From NCBI GenBank assembly GCA_021779935.1, contig JAJXZT010000040.1, positions 232,792 to 296,791 of the forward strand: DNA of 64,000 bases. The letters run 5' to 3'. Position numbers and translations under genes: made by a program. Below are positions 34,410 to 43,466 of this stretch, in pieces. Within the stretch, counting starts at the first letter, position 1. Each line of letters opens with the position of its first letter. The notes beneath the pieces were generated by a model. The model was not told where the DNA came from. It did no database searches and worked only from the letters and a program-made list of their open reading frames with translations. Source of the DNA: Acidobacteriota bacterium. Lineage in GTDB: Bacteria; Acidobacteriota; Terriglobia; Terriglobales; Acidobacteriaceae.

Positions 34410-35627
34410 TTACCGCAAAGACCGGCCGTGCCCGTTCAAGGAATTCTGGTAGTCCCGGAGACGCCTGTCCGCAATCGCTTCCCAACTGAAGTGATTCTTC
34501 ATCTTTTCCGCACCGTGGGTCCCGAGGCTCCGGCGTAACTCTAGTGACGCTAATGACAGCAACACACGTGTCAAATCATCCACGTCGTTCTGTTTGTACT
34601 TCAGCCCGTTCCCTTCAATGCGCTCAGTCGCTATCAATGTATCATTTACCACGATCGGAATTCCGCACGCCGCCGCATCCAGCATCGACATCGATTCCTG
34701 TCGTGGCCACACCCCTATATCTCCCGCACGGAAGTATGTCGCAAGTTCATGCACGGGCACAAATGCGTGGACAACGGCCCCCTTGCATTGCCTTATGCTC
34801 TCCGCCTGCGGACCGTTACCGACAAACAACGCGCGATAGGGATGTCCATTGGAAATCAGCTTCTCCACTGCCTGGGCCAGCACCAGGGGATTCTTTTCCA
34901 CGGTAAACCGGCCGGAATAAACACAGACAATCTCGTTATCCGAGAATCCGAGTTGCTTTCGTAACTCCTGCCTCTTGCGCTTGCCGTCTTCATCGCGGAT
35001 TGGAGAAAAAAGCAGCGTGTCGACACCGAGAGGACAAATGTCAATCTTCCGCTCGGGCACGCCAAAGAAACGGGAAGCAACGTCCGCGCAGTCGACCGAC
35101 ACTGCATAGCACTTTTCCGTCGCTAGACTGATGAGATAGCCCGGTACGGCGCGAGCGACAAAGCAGCCAAGACCTTGTAACGTCACCATAGGATGTCTCG
35201 TGCTCGCCAATGGAAATACCGATGCATGGTAATGAGTGTCTGCGAACAGCTTATATCCGAGCGATGGCTTTATGAGAGCCGCGTCCAACGGGATCCATCC
35301 CACCGCAGCACCTGTCTGCACGATGTCCGGATGAATTTCGTGCAACTTCTCGCGCAGCCCCACCATGCGCATGTACCCAATCTGCTTCTTGTGATCTAGC
35401 ACGTGCAATGTAAAACCGTCGATCTCTCTCTCGCTGCCGACACGCAGTTCTTCGCAACCCAGAAACTCACTATAGATCGACTTGGCCCCTTGGACCTGAT
35501 AGTACGGGGCCAAATTCATCGAAATGACATGTACTTCTTCGCCACGAAGGGCCAGGTACTTCGGCAACAGGTTCTGGATGTACCCCATGTTCTCGGCGAA
35601 CGTCTCAGAAAGTATTACGATTTTCAT
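34410..35627 (-). CDS. Glycosyltransferase family 4
   Basis: GT-B glycosyltransferase of 405 aa. It starts MKIVILSETFAENMGYIQ with the expected N-terminal strand. The C-terminal donor domain has VCVYSGRFTVEKNPLVLAQA, VGNGPQAESIR, and the acidic/glycine region VWPRQESMSMLDAAACGIPI (a variant of the E-x7-E motif). GAGGTGGGGATCG precedes the ATG. It is in the EPS minus arm between another GT4 and fnlA. Acceptor and donor cannot be read from sequence. Confidence 0.85.
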   Translation of the reverse strand: MKIVILSETFAENMGYIQNLLPKYLALRGEEVHVISMNLAPYYQVQGAKSIYSEFLGCEELRVGSEREIDGFTLHVLDHKKQIGYMRMVGLREKLHEIHPDIVQTGAAVGWIPLDAALIKPSLGYKLFADTHYHASVFPLASTRHPMVTLQGLGCFVARAVPGYLISLATEKCYAVSVDCADVASRFFGVPERKIDICPLGVDTLLFSPIRDEDGKRKRQELRKQLGFSDNEIVCVYSGRFTVEKNPLVLAQAVEKLISNGHPYRALFVGNGPQAESIRQCKGAVVHAFVPVHELATYFRAGDIGVWPRQESMSMLDAAACGIPIVVNDTLIATERIEGNGLKYKQNDVDDLTRVLLSLASLELRRSLGTHGAEKMKNHFSWEAIADRRLRDYQNSLNGHGRSLR

Positions 35628-35729
35628 CGATCCCCACCTCAGAGGATCTCCGTGGCATCGGAGCCTGTTTCGAGCTATGGCGTGCTGATTTCATCAGTCC
35701 AACGCGCTAGTTGAGTGTCTATCCGCCCG

Positions 35730-36932
35730 TTACGCCGAAGCCGTGTGGCTCTGACGGATGACCTTGCGATAGATATCCAGCAGGATATTGTGATTCTCTT
35801 CCGGGCTGTATTCCGACCGGGTTCTTTCGTAGGCCGAATTTGAATATCGGAGCCACTCTTCGCCGGAAAGCGTCATTGCCGACTCCAGCCCTCGTCGAAG
35901 ATTCGACTCTGACAGATCATGTACAACGATTCCGTCGCGCCCTTCCCTGACAATCTCCGCAAAGGATCCATGATCCGGAACGATCGCCGGTGTTTTCCGG
36001 GCAAATCCCTCGACAAGCACCATCGGGAACCCCTCGAACCATCGCGAGGGAAGCACGCAATATCGGCTCTCGCCCAGGATCTCCAGTGACCGTTCTCTTG
36101 GCACCTGTCCCAACCACTCCACTCCATCAACCGTATATTGTGCCCGCAGACGCTCTTCATCCGGCCCCTGTCCCATCACTACCAGTCTCCACCCCTTCTT
36201 ATCCATGGAGTTCCACACCTTCAGGAGAAGGTCGATGCCCTTAGCACTTACAATCTGTCCCGCAAAAGCAATCTGATAGGGACGCTTTTCCAGGGGTGTC
36301 GACGTGGGGCAACCGTCCACAAAGTTCGGCTTGACGTGTATCTTCTCCCCTGGAAGGCCTGACTTGATAAATTGCTGCCTTGCGAATTCCGTGAGTGCAA
36401 TATAGCCATCGACCTTGTTCTCAAATGTCGACAATGCCCGATGTACAACCTGAATGGCGGCTATGGACGAAGTGATCGGCAACGAATCCTTATAGCAGTT
36501 ATGAAGGAGTGCCGGCCAGGGAGCCCGTCCGATGCAATCTTCGCAAATATGACCATCCCTATAGAACAGTGCGCCCGCGCATACGTAGCGATAGTTGTGC
36601 AGCGTCGTCACAACCGGTACTTTCATTGCTTTTGCGGCCCAGAAAACACTCGGGCTCAGGAGCGGGAACGCATTGTGGACGTGTACGATATCGCATGACG
36701 TATTCCGTATGGCCTCTTGTGTCGCTTTGTAACCCCGCTTCGACCAGACCGCCGTCGTCCACGTATTGATCAGTTTGACCAACCCTGCGTTCTGCAATTC
36801 GTCCGCACTCGACACTATCAACTGCGTGACCGTATGCCCATGGCTCCTCAGTAAATCCAGCTCCTGGGCCAGAACCGCATCCTCCCCGCCAGTCCCGGAA
36901 TAGTAGCGGTTATGAACTTGCAGAATCCGCAT
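35730..36932 (-). CDS. Glycosyltransferase family 4
   Basis: GT-B glycosyltransferase, 400 aa. The N-terminus MRILQVHNRYYSGTGGEDAV is typical of a common EPS GT4 subgroup. The Cys-containing YRYVCAGALFYRDGHICEDC follows in the N-terminal domain. The donor domain has IAFAGQIVSAKGIDLLLKVW, MGQGPDEERLRAQ and WFEGFPMVLVEGFARKTPAI (E-x7-E). AGAGGCA lies upstream of the ATG. Confidence 0.88.
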   Translation of the reverse strand: MRILQVHNRYYSGTGGEDAVLAQELDLLRSHGHTVTQLIVSSADELQNAGLVKLINTWTTAVWSKRGYKATQEAIRNTSCDIVHVHNAFPLLSPSVFWAAKAMKVPVVTTLHNYRYVCAGALFYRDGHICEDCIGRAPWPALLHNCYKDSLPITSSIAAIQVVHRALSTFENKVDGYIALTEFARQQFIKSGLPGEKIHVKPNFVDGCPTSTPLEKRPYQIAFAGQIVSAKGIDLLLKVWNSMDKKGWRLVVMGQGPDEERLRAQYTVDGVEWLGQVPRERSLEILGESRYCVLPSRWFEGFPMVLVEGFARKTPAIVPDHGSFAEIVREGRDGIVVHDLSESNLRRGLESAMTLSGEEWLRYSNSAYERTRSEYSPEENHNILLDIYRKVIRQSHTASA

Positions 36933-36963
36933 TCATTGCCTCTTGTCCAATATGTGAGCCGAG

Positions 36964-37116
36964 CTACCGTTTCGGTTTTTGGCGTTGAGCACTTCTGCGC
37001 CATTGAATCAGTTCATCGACAATCTTGGCCGATGCGCAACCATCCCCATACAACTCGGAATCCCAATTCGGTTTGGAGGTTAGTGCGTCTTTGAAGGCAC
37101 CAAGTACCTGTTCAGA
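36964..37116 (-). pseudogene. C-terminal scrap of a UDP-GlcNAc 2-epimerase-like gene
   Basis: On the minus strand, the codons from 37107 down to the TAG at 36966-36964 read VLGAFKDALTSKPNWDSE followed by LYGDGCASAKIVDELIQ and a basic tail. The YGDG-A-A-KIV pattern matches the C-terminal helix of WecB-type epimerases. An in-frame TAG lies just upstream at 37119-37117, and no start or ribosome site is near, so this is a broken remnant. It fills most of the gap between two glycosyltransferase genes. Confidence 0.5.
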
Positions 37117-37242
37117 CTATCCGTCCTGGAATTGAGTTCGCTCTGGATCATGAAAAGCGCCCTATCGTTCGAACTCATCTCAATGTAAAGAGGTTCTAAG
37201 GATTACTTTCTCACGGCTAGCTTGGCATTTTCGATCCCTCTT

Positions 37243-38421
37243 CTATCCGGACCGATTAAACCGAAGCATTTCCTCGTAGAGTTCTCGAAGCTTCCACCCG
37301 TTCTTAATGCAATCGTAGTCCTGCGCCACTCGTTGTCCAAGCCTTTGTGTACGCTCGCGGGCCGCTTCTGGATTCGCGAGTACGCGTTCCAGCGCACATC
37401 TCAGCGCATTTGGATTCCCCGGTTCCACCATAATCCCGCAATCATCGGCCAACAGTTCTGGAATTCCCCCAACTGATGTTGCGATGATGGGGATTCCACT
37501 GGCGCCCGCCTCCACCAACACCGTAGGCATCCCTTCGGAATAGGAAGGCAAAACAAACACATCGCATGCGCTCATTAGCTCGGCAACCGTGTCGTTGTTT
37601 ACGCTACCTAGAAATATGCACGCCGTACAAGCCTTCACATTCGCTTCCAGCGGTCCATGTCCCGCGATTACACCAACCACGCCCTGATCGCGCAGGCTCG
37701 TGAGTGATTCCAGCAATTCGTGGGTTCCCTTGGAGGCATTCAGATACCCCACGTAGAGAATCAATCTGTGTTCTAACGGCAGACCCAGCTTGCGCCGCAA
37801 CTCCAGCTTGTCATCCCGCGAACGAAAGCGATCAAGTCGAATTCCAATTAGAGCTACTTTGGGAGTCCTTCCGCTGATTTCACTTGTCTTTTTCGCCAGT
37901 GCACCGCTGACAGCCAGTAGGCGGTCAGAACCTCGTGCAATCTCCACGAATCGTTTTCTTTCAAGGATTCCCTTGGTTGGATATATGTTCACATCACCGC
38001 CGTGTAGCAGAGTCACCACGGGCGTTTTCCACCACTGTCGCAACAGCAACGCAGTCAATCCAAACGGGTATGCGAAGTTCGCATGGATGACGTCCGGTGG
38101 AATTGGTGTCGATCGTCTCACGGCCTGGGCAATCAGGCGATGCATCAGACCCAGTTGCATCGAACCGGGAAAATGCGGATACCGTGGAAATCGGACAGAA
38201 ACATTATTCACAACAGCCGCGGCCGGCAGTGTTCGCGATTTTTGCCAGCTTTTCTTAAGCACCGGTACGATCGGAGGAAGATACGGCACGGGCACGCACA
38301 CATCAACCGAAACACCTGCCTCTACAATTCCCTCCACCTGGTTGCGGCAAAACGGGGCCGACACAGGCTCCATTGGCGTCGGATATCCCCACGTTAAGTA
38401 GAGGACGCGCAATTTGCTCAT
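37243..38421 (-). CDS. Glycosyltransferase family 4
   Basis: GT-B glycosyltransferase, 392 aa from the ATG at 38421 (MSKLRVLYLTWGYPTPMEPV). The donor domain carries LILYVGYLNASKGTHELLES, VIAGHGPLEANVKAC and LPSYSEGMPTVLVEAGASGIPI (E-x7-E). The ATG overlaps the stop of the upstream Wzy/ligase gene (ATGA), which fixes the start; a longer frame to 38649 lies inside that gene and is rejected. Confidence 0.88.
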   Translation of the reverse strand: MSKLRVLYLTWGYPTPMEPVSAPFCRNQVEGIVEAGVSVDVCVPVPYLPPIVPVLKKSWQKSRTLPAAAVVNNVSVRFPRYPHFPGSMQLGLMHRLIAQAVRRSTPIPPDVIHANFAYPFGLTALLLRQWWKTPVVTLLHGGDVNIYPTKGILERKRFVEIARGSDRLLAVSGALAKKTSEISGRTPKVALIGIRLDRFRSRDDKLELRRKLGLPLEHRLILYVGYLNASKGTHELLESLTSLRDQGVVGVIAGHGPLEANVKACTACIFLGSVNNDTVAELMSACDVFVLPSYSEGMPTVLVEAGASGIPIIATSVGGIPELLADDCGIMVEPGNPNALRCALERVLANPEAARERTQRLGQRVAQDYDCIKNGWKLRELYEEMLRFNRSG

Positions 38422-39707
38422 GATGGCCGTGAAGCTGGTGCCTCTAGTGGCTGCAAATGATCCGGCTCTTCCTCTTTGTCTTCTATCATGTAGGCAAAGC
38501 GGGCCGTTGCCGCCAGAATAAGCACCAACCAGAACTGTTTCCGTTGAATCCAGGTGATGCTCGACGCGGTCACCATCAGAGTTCCCATGAGTGCCAGGGG
38601 TGTCGCTCCAAGCAGACTTCGCCGGTGAACCCAGGCCTCCCGTATACAAAACAGTACACCGGCCGCGAACGGAAGGAAGCCCAAGAGTCCGGTTTCTCCG
38701 AGCACTACCAACTCAGTGTTGTGAGTGTCCACGCGTGACCTTCCCAGTTGCATTCCTAGCTTGTCAAACAGTGTGACCGTACCCCAGCCATACAGTGGTC
38801 GCTCTTCGACCAGTCGCAGCGCGCTCAAATAAATGGTTTGCCGTCCAGACAGATTGTGCTGCTCTATCGTCAGATTCCAGCGGCTCACTAATTCGCTGTT
38901 CGAAAGAATTGACCCGATGGCCACAACAAAGATTACCGCCAGGACAGCCAAACGCATCACGGGAGAGGTCATGACAGATCTGGAGGGCTGTGCGAAAAGC
39001 AGCACAACTATACCTATCCCAGCCCCCAACATCGCTCCGCGCGACCCAGTCGCAAGCAGGGCTGCCCCAATCGGAAGAATGGAAATAAATAAGGCAAGAC
39101 GGATAAGCTTGTTCTGGATTGTAGCGTTCATCGCGGCGCCAAGAACGGCCACGAACCCCAGCGCAAGCATCGATCCTGCGTTGTTCGGATCCTCATACAG
39201 GATCGTTGCTCGCGCCAGGTTGCCCTCCCAGTAGCCGCTTGCCGCCCCGGAAAACCAAAGCCAACCAGCCAGCGCCGCCGAGATTGCAAACGTATTCATC
39301 GCCAGCTTGACCATTCCGTTTGCGCAAATGTTGTACGCAATCCAGAAAAAGAAAACGAGCTGAACGGCCGACCCAAAACTCAAGAGAAAGGCAGTTTGAT
39401 TCCATGCGGGATCTGTCCAGTAGTGCGCATAGAGAACCATTGGATAAATGGCAAAGCACAATAGGACGCCTGGAACCCTGCGCATGCTGAACCCGGGGCA
39501 GACCATCGCGAACAGGACAAGGACGTATCCGATACCGCGGCTCACCGTGAAATAAAGCGGCGTCGAGTCACTACCTGCACCAAGAGTTTCGAACATCATC
39601 GACAAGATCATCAGCAGAAAGCACGCTTTCGTCGCCAGTATAGCCAGACGTTGGCCCTCTCCTGTGGCAGGGAGCCTGTCAATCTTGTGGGCTGCGCTAG
39701 TGGCCAT
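38418..39707 (-). CDS. Wzy/O-antigen ligase family polytopic membrane protein
   Basis: The 429-aa protein has about ten hydrophobic helices and a Wzy_C-type central region (GAALLATGSRGAMLGAGIGI). The periplasmic loop segment is SALRLVEERPLYGWG, with VDTHNTELVVLGETGLLGFLPF after it. The H-N-x-x-L motif and R-G in TGSRGA fit O-antigen ligases and polymerases alike. With a flippase and no other polymerase in the locus, it most likely acts as the Wzy polymerase. Its stop overlaps the next glycosyltransferase start. Confidence 0.85.
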   Translation of the reverse strand: MATSAAHKIDRLPATGEGQRLAILATKACFLLMILSMMFETLGAGSDSTPLYFTVSRGIGYVLVLFAMVCPGFSMRRVPGVLLCFAIYPMVLYAHYWTDPAWNQTAFLLSFGSAVQLVFFFWIAYNICANGMVKLAMNTFAISAALAGWLWFSGAASGYWEGNLARATILYEDPNNAGSMLALGFVAVLGAAMNATIQNKLIRLALFISILPIGAALLATGSRGAMLGAGIGIVVLLFAQPSRSVMTSPVMRLAVLAVIFVVAIGSILSNSELVSRWNLTIEQHNLSGRQTIYLSALRLVEERPLYGWGTVTLFDKLGMQLGRSRVDTHNTELVVLGETGLLGFLPFAAGVLFCIREAWVHRRSLLGATPLALMGTLMVTASSITWIQRKQFWLVLILAATARFAYMIEDKEEEPDHLQPLEAPASRPS

Positions 39708-39958
39708 CGACGCGTCTCCTTCTTCTAAGCCGAGCTAAATACCAATATCGCCTTGCAGACGACATAAGCGCCAGCGCAAATCGGCTCTCGTTGATGCCAC
39801 ATCCAACTTCGTTGCGATGAGGAACCAATCGAGCCGTCTCTTTAGTGTTCAATCCCGGCGCGGTAGAACCCGCGCCCCGGAATCCTATTCGGCGCACAGC
39901 GTCCTGCGTTCGCCGATCACCTCACCATAAGGATAACAATAGAAGTTAGCCTTAACGC

Positions 39959-40072
39959 CTAGGCGACCTCCAATAGTTTGCTGCGCTTCCGCAAATTTGG
40001 AATTGCCCAGAACAAGGCAACGCCCACTAACAGGACGGTGATAAAGATTCCGTAAATTTGTACGCCCGTCAT
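39959..40072 (-). CDS. Possible small single-pass membrane protein (37 aa)
   Basis: A 38-codon frame from ATG 40072 to TAG 39959 encodes MTGVQIYGIFITVLLVGVAL, then FWAIPNLRKRSKLLEVA. This is one clean transmembrane helix followed by a basic cytoplasmic tail, consistent with N-out topology. The ribosome site is weak (CCAGGTAC). It sits alone in a 410-base gap between the Wzy and GT4 genes. It could be a small regulator of the polymerase or a chance frame; the helix-then-basic design speaks for a real gene. Confidence 0.4.
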   Translation of the reverse strand: MTGVQIYGIFITVLLVGVALFWAIPNLRKRSKLLEVA

Positions 40073-40121
40073 TTGTGTACCTGGTTGTAGTCCATGTTTT
40101 TTTACTGCCCGTTTCGCAAAA

Positions 40122-41585
40122 CTATACTTCTGCTGAGTTCTTATTCAACTCGGTCGCGTTAAGCAGACTTGCCAGCTTCTGGGTCAAAGTTCGCCTCTCG
40201 AATCGTTCCAGATCCTGCGTTGACACTTCGCTCGTCAGGCAATTTTGCTGGTATTTCGAATAAAAATCCGCAATGCTGTGCATGATTCCATCAACATCCT
40301 CGTGCTCATGTACTACGCCTGCCTTCGTCTCCCGAACCAGCCTTGCCGCCGCGCCATCCGGTGAAATGGCAAGTATCGGCCGGCGGCAGGCCATGTACTC
40401 AAAAACCTTCGCCGGAATCGTAAAGCTGGCAAGCACTGGTTCGTTGTGTACCACCACCAGCAAAACGCTGCTGCTCGCCATTTCTTCAATCGCTTTGCGA
40501 TGCGGCATGTATCCTGCCCACTCAACTAAGTCTTCCAGCTCCATTTGCCTGATCTCGGCCGCGACTATTGGGTTCTCGTTCCCAATCAACCGAACGAAGA
40601 CGCGGCCGTTCAATTCTGGATAGCGAATCCGCATGGCTCGCAACGCTTTGAAAAACGGGAGTGGCGTGCGCGTGCCATAGAAGCCCCCAGCATAAGTAAT
40701 TACGAATTTCTTCGTAACTTCTGGCATGGGTGATGGGAGGTCTTCCGGGTCATAGCCATTCGTAATCACCACCACTTTCTCGTCTGTCTCGTCCGCCGCC
40801 TTGCCCAGCCTGAAGCGAACAAAGCTGGCATGATTTTCCGTCGTCGTGATGACCCGATCGGCGCTTCGTATCACGGCTGACTCAGCCCAACCATGGGCGG
40901 CTCTGTGCAGCGCAGTCGGCACCAGCATTTCTGAATTGTCTGTCCATGGGTCGCGAAAATCCTGTACCCACGGCAATCCTGTCATTTTCTTCAGCAGGTA
41001 TCCGGCAAGGCTAGTGCTATGTGGCAGCGTCACGGTATAAATCGCGGAGATATCGCCCTGTTTGATCCTCTTTCGTCCCGCGATCACGGCGGGCAGCACC
41101 CACCATCCGCAGTCATCCGGCCAAAAAAACGTGGCCCGTGCGGCTCGCAGGAACTTCCGCAATGGTGAGATCTTGACTCCGGCGGTATTCGCTTCGTCCG
41201 GTCTTCCCGTTTTCGTGCTTTCGGCGCCGTTGTTCTCCGCCCGATGCACAATCTTTCGCAACCACTCGGCCACTCCGCTCAACTGGTTGCCGGGTTTTCC
41301 CCTGCGCAAAATCTCCACATCGCGGGAAATGCCGGCCGCGTATGCCGGCTCCGTTCCCGGCACTCCCTCCAGTTCATGCGTCACCACCACAGGGTCCCAG
41401 CCAAATTCCGGAAGATACTGCACGTACTTCTTTACACGCTGAATACTTCCGCCATCGGGAGGAAATTGGTACGAAAGGATCAGGACCTTCTTATTAGCGG
41501 AATGATCAACCGCGCCCCGTGGCAACAAACCGGTATCTCTCTTGGGATGTCCGCCAACAGTTGTTCCTTGGAGCGTGCTGATCAT
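40122..41585 (-). CDS. Glycosyltransferase family 4
   Basis: The 487-aa GT-B enzyme starts, after a 30-residue N-terminal extension, with KKVLILSYQFPPDGGSIQRV, typical of a GT4 subgroup found in EPS loci. A central WVQDFRDPWTDNSEML segment precedes the donor domain (FVITYAGGFYGTRTPLPF, VFEYMACRRPILAISPDG). The ATG at 41585 overlaps the asnB stop (ATGA), which supports this start despite the unusual extension. Confidence 0.86.
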   Translation of the reverse strand: MISTLQGTTVGGHPKRDTGLLPRGAVDHSANKKVLILSYQFPPDGGSIQRVKKYVQYLPEFGWDPVVVTHELEGVPGTEPAYAAGISRDVEILRRGKPGNQLSGVAEWLRKIVHRAENNGAESTKTGRPDEANTAGVKISPLRKFLRAARATFFWPDDCGWWVLPAVIAGRKRIKQGDISAIYTVTLPHSTSLAGYLLKKMTGLPWVQDFRDPWTDNSEMLVPTALHRAAHGWAESAVIRSADRVITTTENHASFVRFRLGKAADETDEKVVVITNGYDPEDLPSPMPEVTKKFVITYAGGFYGTRTPLPFFKALRAMRIRYPELNGRVFVRLIGNENPIVAAEIRQMELEDLVEWAGYMPHRKAIEEMASSSVLLVVVHNEPVLASFTIPAKVFEYMACRRPILAISPDGAAARLVRETKAGVVHEHEDVDGIMHSIADFYSKYQQNCLTSEVSTQDLERFERRTLTQKLASLLNATELNKNSAEV

Positions 41586-43462
41586 CTGGCCTCACCCGTC
41601 TGCACGGCGTTTGCCAGTTTCCTTCTTTCGGCATATTCCCGGCTGGTGTTTCCTCGGAGCCAGAGCTCAAGACTCAATATTTGCCAAAGAACATAGCCGT
41701 GATCGTACTTCCCCTCGCGATGCTGGTGGATCATCTGGCGCACTCGGTCGCGGTCCACAAATATCGAACTCAGCAGTTCCTGACCGAGAAGGCTGTCTTC
41801 GAGATACTTGCTCAGAGCGCCACGGAACCACACTGAGATGGGAGTCGGATAACCCTTTTTGTCCCTTCGATTCAGAATGGCGTCAGGAACAATTCCACGC
41901 ACACTGTCCCTGAGAATTGCCTTCAACACTCCGCCTCGAATCTTGTACCAGCTGGGTAGCGTCGCAGCGAACTCGACGATCGCAGTATCCAGAAGAGGTA
42001 CCCTCGACTCGACACTCGAGGCCATACTCATCCGGTCCTCCTGCTGCAACAGTCCCGGGAGATAGTAGGTTAAGGACCGGTACATTTCTTGTTCCATGGC
42101 GTCCTTCGTGCCAGAACGAGCCAGGCACTCTTGCCACAGATCGCGTAACGCGTGACCCTTAGAAAACGACGGCAATATCCAGGGCGCATCAGAATTGTTC
42201 CGGAGTCGGCCAAGAGCTCGCTTAACGGCTCCTCCCTTGATCAGATACTCCGGCACCCGGAGCCATTCCGTGAATGGCTTTGACCTCGAAATTCCGCCAG
42301 ACCAGAGCGATCGGGCAGCGGCGATATACATCGGGGGGTAACCTGAAAACATTTCATCAGCGCCCTGTCCTCCGTTTGCAACTTTTATGCCGCTACGCCG
42401 GATCTCACGACAGACGAAATACATCGGAATGATTGCCGCGCCAATCACGGGTTCATCGAGATACCAGATAAGGTCTCCGAATAGGCTGGAGAGCTCACTT
42501 GCGTCTGGCACCACTTCGTGGTGAATCGTATGGAACGCTTTTGCTACGATATTCGCGTATGGCCTCTCGTCATACTGCTTGCCCTCCAGAAAAGCACCTG
42601 AGAAGGTATGCATTGGCTCGGTAAGAAACTGTGACGCTATCGCAACCACTGAACTCGAATCGACTCCTCCGCTTAGGTAGGCACCCACCGGAACGTCGCT
42701 GACAAGATGCTTTTGGACTGACTTCTTTAACAGGTACTGCAGCTCTTCACAAGCTTCTCCATAGCTGCCCACACTGTTTTCTGCCTGGAAATTCAAGGAC
42801 CAATACTTCTGTACTTCGAGTGAACCATCCTGGAACTTCAACCAATTACCTGGCGGTAGCTGTTGAATACCCTTGAACCACGTCTGGTGGGTAAGTGAGT
42901 ATCCAAAGTACAGGTATTCACGGATGGCGTCATGATTCGCCTCGAAGGAAACCTCGGGGTGGCACAGAATCGCTTTAATCTCCGACGCAAAGATCAGGCT
43001 TCCGCCTTGAAGTCGATAGTAAAACGGCTTGATTCCAATCCGGTCCCGAGCCGCGAATAGCGTTTTTGTTCGCTGATTCCAGATCGCAAACGCGAACATC
43101 CCTTCCAACGATTGAACGAATTTATGGCCGTACTTTAGATACCCCCTGAGAACGACTTCCGTATCCGAGGTCCCTTTGAATACGACTCCATCCTTCTCCA
43201 GCTCTCGCTTCAATTGCTGATAGTTATAAACCTCACCGTTGTAAACGATGGTGGCGGCGCCATCCTCCGTCGTCATGGGTTGATGCCCGGTGTCGGTCAG
43301 GTCGATGATGCTCAGACGCCTGTGAGCCAAACCAATCTGGGGCTGCGCATAGTAACCGTAGTCATCAGGACCGCGATGAGCAATGCTATCGGCCATGGAG
43401 CGCAGTATTTCGACCGACGGCGTGGCAGTGTTTTGGGTACAAATCCCGGCTATGCCGCACAT
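41582..43462 (-). CDS. asnB: AsnB-type glutamine-dependent amidotransferase
   Basis: Class II glutamine amidotransferase fused to an asparagine-synthetase-like ATP-dependent domain, 626 aa. The catalytic Cys2 is exposed in MCGIAGICTQ. The glutaminase domain includes HRGPDDYGYY, AHRRLSIIDL and NGEVYNYQQL. The synthetase domain has the PP-loop AYLSGGVDSSSVVAIAS near residue 260. The ATG at 43462 has GGAGGCG ideally placed; TTG 43480 is rejected. In EPS loci such enzymes (WbpS-like) often amidate uronic acids rather than make asparagine, and a uronate-forming dehydrogenase is present at 58832. Confidence 0.9.
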   Translation of the reverse strand: MCGIAGICTQNTATPSVEILRSMADSIAHRGPDDYGYYAQPQIGLAHRRLSIIDLTDTGHQPMTTEDGAATIVYNGEVYNYQQLKRELEKDGVVFKGTSDTEVVLRGYLKYGHKFVQSLEGMFAFAIWNQRTKTLFAARDRIGIKPFYYRLQGGSLIFASEIKAILCHPEVSFEANHDAIREYLYFGYSLTHQTWFKGIQQLPPGNWLKFQDGSLEVQKYWSLNFQAENSVGSYGEACEELQYLLKKSVQKHLVSDVPVGAYLSGGVDSSSVVAIASQFLTEPMHTFSGAFLEGKQYDERPYANIVAKAFHTIHHEVVPDASELSSLFGDLIWYLDEPVIGAAIIPMYFVCREIRRSGIKVANGGQGADEMFSGYPPMYIAAARSLWSGGISRSKPFTEWLRVPEYLIKGGAVKRALGRLRNNSDAPWILPSFSKGHALRDLWQECLARSGTKDAMEQEMYRSLTYYLPGLLQQEDRMSMASSVESRVPLLDTAIVEFAATLPSWYKIRGGVLKAILRDSVRGIVPDAILNRRDKKGYPTPISVWFRGALSKYLEDSLLGQELLSSIFVDRDRVRQMIHQHREGKYDHGYVLWQILSLELWLRGNTSREYAERRKLANAVQTGEAR

Positions 43463-43466
43463 AACT

